This document shows, in pieces, positions 55,682 through 64,000 of a DNA stretch of 64,000 bases; positions within the stretch are counted from its first letter, which is position 1; the number at the start of each line of letters is the position of its first letter. The notes under the pieces were generated by a model that made no database searches, had not been told where the DNA came from, and saw nothing but the letters and a program-made list of their open reading frames with translations. Source of the stretch: Allohahella sp002354735 (GTDB taxonomy: Bacteria; Pseudomonadota; Gammaproteobacteria; Pseudomonadales; Oleiphilaceae). The position numbers and the translations under genes are program-made. The DNA is taken from the NCBI RefSeq assembly GCF_047946665.1, contig NZ_CP172312.1, forward strand, positions 744,001-808,000, given 5' to 3'.

Positions 55682-56871
55682 TGGCAACTTTCGAAGCTGA
55701 TTTCAGCGTCCTGGCAAACACCACCAGCTACACGAACAGCGATCTGGTCGTTCACGGCAACCCTGCCGCAATCGTTGGTGGCGATCTGACGCCAAGGGAC
55801 AAGCCGGCGACGGTCTATATCACGCATCCGGCTGTGCTGGAGTCTTCTGGCAATATCGACATTGATGTCACTGTCGGCTTCAGTAGCGGCTCTTTCGCAC
55901 TCTCCAGTGCGGGCGTCGGGCTTTTTGACAAGGATTCGTACAAGGCCTATCTGATTCGAGTCCGCTTTAACGAGGTGACGATCAAGCAACGCAACGCTGA
56001 CGGGTCAACGGTGCTGCTGAACGACTTCACCACCACGAGCTATGCGGTAGGCGACGTGCTGCGATTCAGGTTCAACCGCGATCTGGCTGAGCCTCGAATC
56101 CAAAGTTTCCTGAATGGCGCGCTTCTCAAAACGATCACGTCGCCTATTACGGATATTTCGAACTATCGCGCCGGCATTTATGTCAGCCACGACTCAGCGA
56201 GCAACAAAGACGGGTTCCGGACCTTCTCATCTACCGGCCTTGTGCTAGCCACGCCAATGAACATCAAGCTGGTAGGCGCAGGCAATGCGGTCACGCAGTA
56301 CCAGAGGGCGGTCACGGTCGAGCTTGAAGGCATCGATACTGCAGACGTATCTGATGCGGCCTTTGCGGGCTTCCCGGTAACGCCGACCGTCGTTGATGCA
56401 ACGAAGTTTACGTTTGACGTGCCTGGCGATCTCGCAACTGGCAGTTATGGCCTGTTCTTGATGGCTGCCGGCACTGGATACAGCAAGCTCGTCACATACA
56501 CGCAGACGCACCAGATTGAGCTGCCAGACGCAGGAACTGCGGTCGATGAAAACTCAGTCATGGCTCAGCTCGGCAACCCGAACAACACCCGTTATCTGCG
56601 CCTTGAAAAGCCATCTGCGCTCAGCTGGAAATCGCCATACACAGAATTCGACGCCGAGAACATCATTCTAGATATCCGCGATCTGTTCACGGCTCCAGTC
56701 GATGCAGCTGTGAACTCAACTTACCAGTCAGTCGGCAGCCTTATCGATGACACGGGCGTCGTGACCGATTTCACCATGACGTTTTCCGTTGAGGCTGAGC
56801 CCAACGAAAACAGCTTCTCTCTCATCATTAAGCCGATCTATCAGGCTATCTACAGCACAATTGCGGAGTAG
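55681..56871 (+). CDS. Tail protein, beta-rich (second copy)
   Basis: Identical translation to 3295-4485, start ATG overlapping the previous stop (TAATG). Confidence 0.8.
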   Translation: MATFEADFSVLANTTSYTNSDLVVHGNPAAIVGGDLTPRDKPATVYITHPAVLESSGNIDIDVTVGFSSGSFALSSAGVGLFDKDSYKAYLIRVRFNEVTIKQRNADGSTVLLNDFTTTSYAVGDVLRFRFNRDLAEPRIQSFLNGALLKTITSPITDISNYRAGIYVSHDSASNKDGFRTFSSTGLVLATPMNIKLVGAGNAVTQYQRAVTVELEGIDTADVSDAAFAGFPVTPTVVDATKFTFDVPGDLATGSYGLFLMAAGTGYSKLVTYTQTHQIELPDAGTAVDENSVMAQLGNPNNTRYLRLEKPSALSWKSPYTEFDAENIILDIRDLFTAPVDAAVNSTYQSVGSLIDDTGVVTDFTMTFSVEAEPNENSFSLIIKPIYQAIYSTIAE

Positions 56872-56873
56872 TC

Positions 56874-57218
56874 ATGGCGCGCATTCTCAGTAACGACTCA
56901 CTGCCGAGCGAGAAGGTGATCCCGGTGAGCATCAAGTTCAACCTGGATCTCGCCGCGCCGACAGGTATTGGCATCATAGACATTAGCAGCAACGGCTTCC
57001 GCATTGACGTGGACGATGGTCCGGCAGGCAGTACCACAATGTTCGAACTGAACGCGAGCGGGTCGAGCGTCTGGACCGTGATCAAAAATACCACGGACTC
57101 TTTCGCGGTCGTCGCCAGCCTCCAGCCAAACAAGCTCTATCAGGTTCGAGCGCATTACATCTTCAACGGCGCGCACTCTCAGTACGCATTCGCCAACGCC
57201 ACGACCCTGGGAGCTTAA
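56874..57218 (+). CDS. Small tail-module protein (second copy)
   Basis: Identical translation to 4488-4832. Confidence 0.75.
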   Translation: MARILSNDSLPSEKVIPVSIKFNLDLAAPTGIGIIDISSNGFRIDVDDGPAGSTTMFELNASGSSVWTVIKNTTDSFAVVASLQPNKLYQVRAHYIFNGAHSQYAFANATTLGA

Positions 57219-57221
57219 TCC

Positions 57222-58295
57222 ATGCCGGCTGTATCCAATATAGGCGCTGCGAACGTCGTCACTCAGTATCAGCAGGCGGTAGATATCACCATTACCGATG
57301 GTGACGCAAACAACCTGACCACGCTGCTGTTTGCAGGCTTTGACGTGCCATTTACGGTCATCAACTCAACAACTGTCCGCATCAATGCCCCAGGCACTGT
57401 TAAAGAGGGCTATGAACAGATCGGCGTGCTTGAAGGTGACTTTACTGAGGCGGTTTGCACATTCAACATCACGCACCCGATCAAAGTGCCGGCTGTCGAT
57501 ACGCTGATCGACGACAACTCTATCCTGACCGGTATCGGTAACACCAAAGGCCGGTATGCAAAGCTGACCCTGCCAAATTCATTCGCGCTGGACGGTCCTG
57601 CACAGATACGCGCAGTTGAGGCCATTCAGAATGCTGACGAGTACATTTCAGCCAAGTTCGGCACAGCCCTCGGCACAACCGAAGCCGCGACCATAGACGT
57701 TCTGAACAATGACGGCACGACGCAGGCCTATACGGTTGATCTGGTCGCGGGATCAAGTGATCCCGGCTCATCGCCAACACTGGTTGTCTACGGCGGCAGC
57801 CCTGCTACGGTCAGCCTCGGCGGTACGTTTACGCCGTCGTTCTCTGCTGTTGATGAGACTGAGGGCGATATCTCGGCCAGAGTGGTCGTTACGGGCAGCG
57901 TGAATACAAACGTGGCTGGCAGCTACGTCCTGAGCTATTCGATCACCAACATTTTCAGCCGAACCTCAACAGCCACGCAGACGGTCAACGTTACGCAAAA
58001 CGTCCGCTACGAACTGCGCCTGCTGAAGAGCCTCGATCAGGATGTGCGCGACGTGACCGGCACCTATCCGACAGGCTACGTGTTCTCTGAAAATGGCAAT
58101 TTCGGCGCGATTCGACTTGGCCCAGTGTCCCTGGTCGATGGCGAGGTCGTGATCACACAGGACAACGTCGTCACAGGCTCTCTCGCCTCACTGTTTACAG
58201 GCGGCACAACCCTTGTCGGCATTCTCCTACTTGACGATGCCAACAACGTGGCAGCCACACCGACACACATTCCGATCACCTCAGTAGCCATCTAA
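57222..58295 (+). CDS. Tail protein with Ig-like domain (second copy)
   Basis: Identical translation to 4836-5909. Confidence 0.8.
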   Translation: MPAVSNIGAANVVTQYQQAVDITITDGDANNLTTLLFAGFDVPFTVINSTTVRINAPGTVKEGYEQIGVLEGDFTEAVCTFNITHPIKVPAVDTLIDDNSILTGIGNTKGRYAKLTLPNSFALDGPAQIRAVEAIQNADEYISAKFGTALGTTEAATIDVLNNDGTTQAYTVDLVAGSSDPGSSPTLVVYGGSPATVSLGGTFTPSFSAVDETEGDISARVVVTGSVNTNVAGSYVLSYSITNIFSRTSTATQTVNVTQNVRYELRLLKSLDQDVRDVTGTYPTGYVFSENGNFGAIRLGPVSLVDGEVVITQDNVVTGSLASLFTGGTTLVGILLLDDANNVAATPTHIPITSVAI

Positions 58296-59192
58296 ATGCC
58301 TTTCGTCTCCGAAGCGTTCAAAGCGGCTTTCCAGTTTCTTGAGCGTCCGATTCGCGCTGTGCGCAGTGTGGTTGGGCCGTACGTCTCGGCCGCCATTCGT
58401 GACGGTGACGCCTTCATGGCTCGCCCGATCCGCTATGAGGACTATCTGAACGATTCGACGCCGAATCAGTTTGCGATCCAGGCGTATTTTGAGCAACCGA
58501 CTGACACGATGGTCGAAATGCTGTATCCGGTGGTCATTGCCGGGATCAACGTCACCACGACCATCGAGATCGATTTCGAGCAGTCGGATCCGACCGCGTT
58601 TCTGTCGGTAGACGGCAAGCCATTTGCTCAGGCCACGCAGACGATTCAAAACGGCGGCTTCTTCAGGCTCAAAGTCAGAACATCGAACCAGCTGAACAGG
58701 CAGGTACAGGTCCGCGTTGTTGTCGGTGGCGTCAGTGCTGTATGGCTGGTATCGACCGGCGTTGAGGGCACAAGCGAGCTCCAGACCGGTCTATCGACTC
58801 GCCTGGGGCTGTATGCGCGCACTCAGGCGACGCTAACATTCGGCTTCGCGACCAGATCAGATACGCAATACCGCGTGATCGTCGTCCCTTACGCATCCTC
58901 GACGCCTACAGTGGCTCAGGTGCTCGCGGGACAGGCGGGTAATAGTCTGGCTCCGCTGTACGACTCAGGCCTTCAGAACTCAACTGGCGGGCTTCAGGAG
59001 CGCTTCACGGTCAACGTCGCTTCAGGCAGTTATCGGGCCTATATGGTCGTGCTGGATGAGCCGGCCATCCTCGAGTCGGCGAGCGCCCGGACGGCTTCGG
59101 CCGTGACCAATATTATCGGCGCCAGAATTCTGCACATCAGACCCGTCAGGATCGTCAGAAAGCTTCTCAATTTGCACATTCGAAACAGGTAA
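58296..59192 (+). CDS. Tail-module protein, unknown function (second copy)
   Basis: Identical translation to 5910-6806. Confidence 0.75.
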   Translation: MPFVSEAFKAAFQFLERPIRAVRSVVGPYVSAAIRDGDAFMARPIRYEDYLNDSTPNQFAIQAYFEQPTDTMVEMLYPVVIAGINVTTTIEIDFEQSDPTAFLSVDGKPFAQATQTIQNGGFFRLKVRTSNQLNRQVQVRVVVGGVSAVWLVSTGVEGTSELQTGLSTRLGLYARTQATLTFGFATRSDTQYRVIVVPYASSTPTVAQVLAGQAGNSLAPLYDSGLQNSTGGLQERFTVNVASGSYRAYMVVLDEPAILESASARTASAVTNIIGARILHIRPVRIVRKLLNLHIRNR

Positions 59193-59196
59193 GCCC

Positions 59197-59496
59197 ATGT
59201 CTACCAAAAAAGACCCCTTGACAACTGGTGCAGTGGGCTCAGGCCGCACGAGAGCACACACAGTAAAAACCCAGCGCCTCGACGTGCATATCAATTTCAT
59301 TGAGCCAGGCGGCAGCGCCACGATTGTCGGCTCTGCGGATGGCGTCAACTTCGGCCCGTACCTGGGCATTGCGCCGTTTACCGATTCCGGCGTGATCGGT
59401 CTGGACCTAGCTGAAGACACTTCGTTGGCCGTTGAATATACCGGGGTGACCGGGCTCGCCGTGCACGTCCTGCCGTACAGCCTGCGCCAGATATGA
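59197..59496 (+). CDS. Small virion-module protein (second copy)
   Basis: Identical translation to 6811-7110. Confidence 0.7.
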   Translation: MSTKKDPLTTGAVGSGRTRAHTVKTQRLDVHINFIEPGGSATIVGSADGVNFGPYLGIAPFTDSGVIGLDLAEDTSLAVEYTGVTGLAVHVLPYSLRQI

Positions 59497-60017
59497 GCAA
59501 GGAATCGAAAGCACGAATCAAGGCCGCTGAAGCGGCTTTTTTTACGTCTCGAAGAAGGCTGGGCGCCACTAATACCGCCAACCTGCGCTCCATCGTTCAA
59601 GAGATTTCGATGGGCGCGCTGAAGGAAGACGTTTCAGCAAAGTACGGATACAAGACCAACCACCCGCACCACTTCCTCAATAACGTCTGGCGTCAGCCGG
59701 AGTTCCAGGAGTGGGTGCGCGCCGTGCAGGACGACATGCAGGAAGTCGTGCAGGCGCAGTACATCAAAGAGCACCACAAGCGCGACATTTTGTCAGAGGT
59801 TCAGAAAAAGGAAGAGTTAACCGAGCTGTTCTATGCGCTCAAGGGCCAGGAGAAGTACCGCGACGCCCTGGCGATGGTGCAAGAACTGAACAAGATGGAA
59901 GGCCACTACGCGCCGACGAAGACGGAAGTCAAAGACACCACGGATACGCTAGACGATGCAGAGCTTGATGCCGCAATTGCCGCAGAACTCGCACAGCTTA
60001 AACACGTCGCGCACTGA
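59493..60017 (+). CDS. terS: Terminase small subunit (second copy)
   Basis: Identical translation to 7107-7631. It includes the terminator-shaped hairpin at 59523-59543. Confidence 0.8.
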   Translation: MSKESKARIKAAEAAFFTSRRRLGATNTANLRSIVQEISMGALKEDVSAKYGYKTNHPHHFLNNVWRQPEFQEWVRAVQDDMQEVVQAQYIKEHHKRDILSEVQKKEELTELFYALKGQEKYRDALAMVQELNKMEGHYAPTKTEVKDTTDTLDDAELDAAIAAELAQLKHVAH

Positions 60018-60693
60018 GGCCAAACAGCGACTTCTGAAGCTGCTGAAAGAGAAGCAGCGCCGGGAGAGTCAAAACCATATAGCCACGGTATTCCCCGAGA
60101 CAGGCCCTCTACGTCGAGAACTCTACCCGAAGCATATGGAGTTCTTCGAGGCCAGCAAGCTACACAAAGAAATCCTATTTCTTTCGGCCAACAGGGTCGG
60201 GAAGACGGTAGCAGGCGGATACGCCACCTCAGTACACCTAACCGGCGAATATCCGGACTGGTGGCCTGGGCACAAGTTTGAGCATCCGATTACGGCGCTT
60301 GCCGCAGGCGATACCGGCAACACCACTCGCGACATCCTTCAGAACAAACTGCTCGGCAAGTTTGGCGAGGAGGGTACCGGCCTTATTCCTGGCGCTCGAA
60401 TTGCGGGGCTCACTCGCAAGATGGGCATCCCCGAAGCCTACGAAGAGATCAAGGTCAGGCACGTTTCAGGCGGCATCAGCCGGCTTTGGCTGCGCTCCTA
60501 TGAGCAAGGCCGAAAGGTGTTTCAGGGCTTTGAAATGGACTGGATATGGCTTGACGAAGAAGTGCCGCAAGAAGTCTACGACGAAGCACTTGTAAGAACG
60601 ATGACTACAAACGGCAGAGTCGCCATGACCTACACGCCAATCATGGGTATGACGCCACTCACACTGTCTTTTATTGAGGATGCACAACCATGA
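59956..60693 (+). CDS. terL: Terminase large subunit, ATPase half (second copy)
   Basis: Identical translation to 7570-8307, with the same Walker motifs and the same TGA stop. Confidence 0.88.
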   Translation: MQSLMPQLPQNSHSLNTSRTEAKQRLLKLLKEKQRRESQNHIATVFPETGPLRRELYPKHMEFFEASKLHKEILFLSANRVGKTVAGGYATSVHLTGEYPDWWPGHKFEHPITALAAGDTGNTTRDILQNKLLGKFGEEGTGLIPGARIAGLTRKMGIPEAYEEIKVRHVSGGISRLWLRSYEQGRKVFQGFEMDWIWLDEEVPQEVYDEALVRTMTTNGRVAMTYTPIMGMTPLTLSFIEDAQP

Positions 60694-62375
60694 GCAGGGC
60701 TGTAATCAGCGCAGGCTGGGATGACGTGCCGCACCTCACTGAAGAGCAGAAATCGGACATGCTTAAAAGCACGATGCCGCACCTTCGCGATGCGCGATCC
60801 AAAGGCATCCCGTCGCTGGGTTCGGGCGCCATCTACCCGATAGCGCTTGATGAGTTTGTCATCGATCCAGTGCCGCTGCCCGAGCACTACCCGAAGCTGT
60901 ACGCGATGGATGTGGGCTGGAATGTCACCGCCGCTGTATGGGGCGCCTGGGATCAAGCATCTGACGTGGTGTATCTGTATTCCGAGCACTACCGGGGGCA
61001 GGCTGAGCCGGCCGTTCATGCCTCTGCCATAAAGGCGCGTGGCGAATGGATTCCTGGCGTTATCGATCCCGCCAGCAAGGGTAGGACTCAGACAGACGGC
61101 AAACAGCTTTACAAGATGTATCGCGACGAAGGGCTGAACCTTCGGACCGCCGATAACGCCGTTGAAGCAGGGCTGCTTGAAGTGTATCAGCGTCTCAGCA
61201 CAGGGCGCCTCAAGGTATTTAATACGCTGTCAAAATTTCTGTGGGAATACAAGCTTTACCAGCGTGACGAGAAAGGCAGGATCGTGAAGAAGAACGACCA
61301 TTGCCTTCATCCGGATACCGTTGTCCTGACTGACAAAGGACCAAAAAAGATCATTGATATGGTCGGCACGAGCGGCAAAGTTTTGTCGATAAATGGCAAG
61401 TATGAAGACTATGTAAACTGCCGCAAAACCTCGATGAATCAACGGACTAACATGGTAAAATTCGAGGACGGAAGCGAGGTGATTTGCACGCCAGATCACC
61501 GCTTTCTTACGCCGTCAGGATGGGTTGAATCCCAGCACCTCGAAGGCGTTGTTTGCGTCACATCGAACAGTGGAGTAGGTCATTCATGTGCGTCAATATC
61601 CTCACAGAAACAGCTCAAGAATTTCTCGGCACGCGGTATTACCTTTGCGGCTTCTACTATCAGCGCGATGGCGTCAGGCTTCATCGAGAAGTTTGGAAGC
61701 ACGTCAACAAAGCAGAAATTCCAGACGGTTATCACGTCCACCACAAGGACCATGACCGCAGCAACAACAGCCCCGAAAATCTCGAGCTTGTTTCGCCGGC
61801 CGAGCACATGGCCCATCACCACAAGGGCGTCAGCAAACCGTTGTCTGAAAACGCCCTCAAGGCTGCCGCTGAATGGCATGGCAGCGAAGATGGTTTGCGG
61901 TGGCACCACCAGCACTATGAGAACAACAAGCACAAGCTTCACGTCAAGATTGAGAAGGCTTGTGAGCATTGTGGAAAGGCCTACATGGGCGCGCCAGGCA
62001 AAGGCAGTAAGTTCTGCTCAAACGCCTGCAAGACCCGCCACAGGTTCTTGTCAGGCATCGACAACGAAGAGCGCACCTGCGTCGTCTGCTCATCGGCCTT
62101 CGTTGCAAACAAATACGTCAAGAAAGCTACCTGCTCAAAGCCGTGCGCCACAGCAGTTACGTTGCGTAAGCGTAACGCCGCATAAGAACAGCGACGTCTA
62201 CTGCATGGAAGTGCCTGCCACCCATGCATTCGCTCTTCATAACACAGTAATCGTTCACAACTGCATGGATACCGTCAGGTATCTGTGCCTTGCACTCAAG
62301 CACGCCCGAACCAAGCCAACCGCCCAGCGCGAAATACACGCCTTCACACCCTCCAGATCAGTTACAGGCTACTAA
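60690..62375 (+). CDS. terL: Terminase nuclease half with intein (second copy)
   Basis: Identical translation to 8304-9989. The intein spans 61302-62261. Confidence 0.87.
   Translation: MSRAVISAGWDDVPHLTEEQKSDMLKSTMPHLRDARSKGIPSLGSGAIYPIALDEFVIDPVPLPEHYPKLYAMDVGWNVTAAVWGAWDQASDVVYLYSEHYRGQAEPAVHASAIKARGEWIPGVIDPASKGRTQTDGKQLYKMYRDEGLNLRTADNAVEAGLLEVYQRLSTGRLKVFNTLSKFLWEYKLYQRDEKGRIVKKNDHCLHPDTVVLTDKGPKKIIDMVGTSGKVLSINGKYEDYVNCRKTSMNQRTNMVKFEDGSEVICTPDHRFLTPSGWVESQHLEGVVCVTSNSGVGHSCASISSQKQLKNFSARGITFAASTISAMASGFIEKFGSTSTKQKFQTVITSTTRTMTAATTAPKISSLFRRPSTWPITTRASANRCLKTPSRLPLNGMAAKMVCGGTTSTMRTTSTSFTSRLRRLVSIVERPTWARQAKAVSSAQTPARPATGSCQASTTKSAPASSAHRPSLQTNTSRKLPAQSRAPQQLRCVSVTPHKNSDVYCMEVPATHAFALHNTVIVHNCMDTVRYLCLALKHARTKPTAQREIHAFTPSRSVTGY
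61586..62185 (+). CDS. HNH endonuclease nested out of frame in the intein (second copy)
   Basis: Identical translation to 9200-9799. Confidence 0.88.
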   Translation: MCVNILTETAQEFLGTRYYLCGFYYQRDGVRLHREVWKHVNKAEIPDGYHVHHKDHDRSNNSPENLELVSPAEHMAHHHKGVSKPLSENALKAAAEWHGSEDGLRWHHQHYENNKHKLHVKIEKACEHCGKAYMGAPGKGSKFCSNACKTRHRFLSGIDNEERTCVVCSSAFVANKYVKKATCSKPCATAVTLRKRNAA

Positions 62376-64000
62376 TGAACCCAAACTATCAAGGCTCCCC
62401 AGATCAGCCGGGCGAAGAAGACCTGGACGTTTATCAGGAAATGGGTAACGAAGTCCTGGCGCTGTTTGATCAGGCTGTGAAGGACCGAAAGCCCTATGAG
62501 CGCCGAATGCTCAAGAACCTGCGGCAGTATCACGGCGAGTACGAAGAAGAGGAAATGCCGGAAGACGGTTCTCGCGTCTTTACCAACATCACCCGAAACA
62601 AGGTCGATGCCGCCGCCGCTCGCATGGTCAAGATCGTGCTGCCGAACGGTGAACAGAACTGGAAGACCGAGCATACGCCGGTCCCTGAGTTATCCAGCCG
62701 CCTGAACAGCACGCGCCCTGTAGCGCTCAATGACCAGGCTGAGACGACCGAAGGCGATATTGCACAGGCTGAACTGTCCGAAGTCAAAGCCGCATCTGAG
62801 GCGATGGGCAAGGAGATCGAGGACCAGCTCGAGCAATCGGGCTATGACGCCATCCAGCGAGAAATCATCTACGACGCGGCCAAGCTGGGAACGGGGGTTA
62901 TCAAAGGCCCGGTTATGATCGGTGACGAGCGCCGCGTATGGGCGACCAATCCCGAAACCGGGCAGCAAGAGCTTCAGGTTGTCCGACGCATCGAGCCGCG
63001 CTCAAAGCGGGTCAACCCGTTTTACTGGTTCCCCGATATGTCGGCCACCAGGCCAGAGGAGCGTGAATACGATTTTGAGCTGTCATTCATGACCCGTCGC
63101 GGCGTGCAAGACCTCCTCAAGTACCCGCACTACAACAAAGAGCAGGTGAAGCGCGTCCTGCAAATGAAAGCGGCCGACACGCAGAAGCAGCAATTTGAAT
63201 TCCTGCACCAGATTCAATCCATCACCGGTGAGCGCAGCAAGTTCGAGGACTCGCGCTATTACTGCGTCGAGTATTACGGCCCGATCAAGCGTGAATGGCT
63301 CGCTGCCTGTGGCTGCCCGCCTGAAGAGCTTGACGAGAATGTGCCCGAGCCATACGGCCTGATGCTCATTATTGGCGGTCACGTTGTCATGGCCGACATT
63401 CACCCGATGAGCAAAGGCGAGTCGATTTATGACTTCTTCAACTGGGAGAAGGACGACGCCAGCGTGTTTGGCCTGGGTATTCCGGATCAGATGCGGACCG
63501 AGCAGTCCATGTACAACGCGCTCAACCGCATGTTGATGGATAACGGCGGCTTAGCTACCGGGCCGCAGATTGTGATCCGTGACGGCTACCTGACGCCCGC
63601 TGACAACGATTACGAAATGAAGCCGCGCAAGATTTGGCGCTTTGACGACAAGGGCCAGGATGGCATGACGCTCGATAACGTCATCAAGGCCTTCGATATC
63701 CCGTCAAGGCTTGGCGACATTATGGCAATCGCCTCTCGCGTGCGTGAAATGGCCGACGAGGCGACCAGCCTTCCGATGATCGCACAGGGCGAGCAGGGCA
63801 GCGGCGTCACCAAGACGTTTCAGGGCATGGCGATGCTCATGGAGTCGGCCAACATCGTTATTGCCAGGGCGGTTAAATCCTTTGACGACATGATCACGAC
63901 CCCGCATGTGTCGAGGTACTACGACTGGAACATGGAATTTAACCCGAAAGCCGAAATCAAGGGCGATATTCGTGTTGTCGCCAAGGGCACTACTGCCTTG
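62375..64000 (+). CDS. Portal protein, N-terminal part (cut by window edge)
   Basis: Same as the first 542 codons of 9989-12079. The frame is still open at the right edge. Confidence 0.88.
   Translation, partial: MNPNYQGSPDQPGEEDLDVYQEMGNEVLALFDQAVKDRKPYERRMLKNLRQYHGEYEEEEMPEDGSRVFTNITRNKVDAAAARMVKIVLPNGEQNWKTEHTPVPELSSRLNSTRPVALNDQAETTEGDIAQAELSEVKAASEAMGKEIEDQLEQSGYDAIQREIIYDAAKLGTGVIKGPVMIGDERRVWATNPETGQQELQVVRRIEPRSKRVNPFYWFPDMSATRPEEREYDFELSFMTRRGVQDLLKYPHYNKEQVKRVLQMKAADTQKQQFEFLHQIQSITGERSKFEDSRYYCVEYYGPIKREWLAACGCPPEELDENVPEPYGLMLIIGGHVVMADIHPMSKGESIYDFFNWEKDDASVFGLGIPDQMRTEQSMYNALNRMLMDNGGLATGPQIVIRDGYLTPADNDYEMKPRKIWRFDDKGQDGMTLDNVIKAFDIPSRLGDIMAIASRVREMADEATSLPMIAQGEQGSGVTKTFQGMAMLMESANIVIARAVKSFDDMITTPHVSRYYDWNMEFNPKAEIKGDIRVVAKGTTAL

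Larger units (their letters stand above)
52387..64000. repeat. Right copy of the 11,614-bp repeat
   Basis: Same sequence as 1-11614. It is best read as the beginning of the circular genome seen a second time. The genes in it are listed below with short notes; full descriptions are at the left copy. Confidence 0.95.

Noticed and set aside
1..64000. Diversity-generating retroelement or insertion sequence
   Set aside because: No reverse transcriptase, template repeat, or transposase with inverted terminal repeats was seen.

Overview
The window holds the genome of a temperate, podovirus-like phage. Bases 1-11614 recur at 52387-64000 at a constant offset of 52,386, and every gene I compared has the same translation in both places. 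The simplest reading is one circular or circularly permuted genome of about 52,386 bp, read a little more than once around. The tail gene cut by the left edge is complete at 51246-53237. The integrase gene lies next to a 31-bp copy of the 3' end of a bacterial serine tRNA, so the phage probably integrates there. This and the general gene style suggest a gammaproteobacterial host, perhaps Pseudomonas-like, but that is inference.

Rightward morphogenesis genes (51246 through the wrap to 24749) encode tail/receptor proteins, the small terminase, a large terminase split into separate ATPase and nuclease genes, a roughly 696-residue portal, scaffold, an N4-gp56-like capsid protein, connector and nozzle-like proteins, a collagen-like fibre, and five ejection-type proteins. 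There are no tape-measure, sheath or tail-tube genes. The nuclease gene carries an intein, and a complete HNH endonuclease gene is nested inside the intein in another reading frame.

A leftward accessory block (24725-28718) contains a Ro60/TROVE protein gene. It is preceded by two RNA elements that look like tRNA-mimicking bacterial Y RNAs, with a promoter in front of them. Beyond it are a gene with an amber codon at position 4 that otherwise resembles a 2OG-Fe(II) oxygenase, and immediately before it a tRNA-like element with CUA in the anticodon position. Then come attP, integrase and excisionase.

The leftward early operon (30725-37337) carries many small genes plus ERF, YqaJ exonuclease, SSB and an HNH endonuclease. 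The switch (37338-38446) has a leftward promoter, a repressor, a Cro-like gene and a shared 14-bp operator family. The rightward early operon (38446-48736) carries O/P-like replication genes with an iteron origin inside the O-like gene, a methyltransferase broken at a G9 tract, a PAPS-reductase-like protein, NinB, nucleases and a Q-like antiterminator. A late promoter followed by two terminators precedes the lysis genes (48883-51077), which lead back into the tail genes.

All calls come from reading the sequence and translations by eye. No database search, covariance model or folding program was run.
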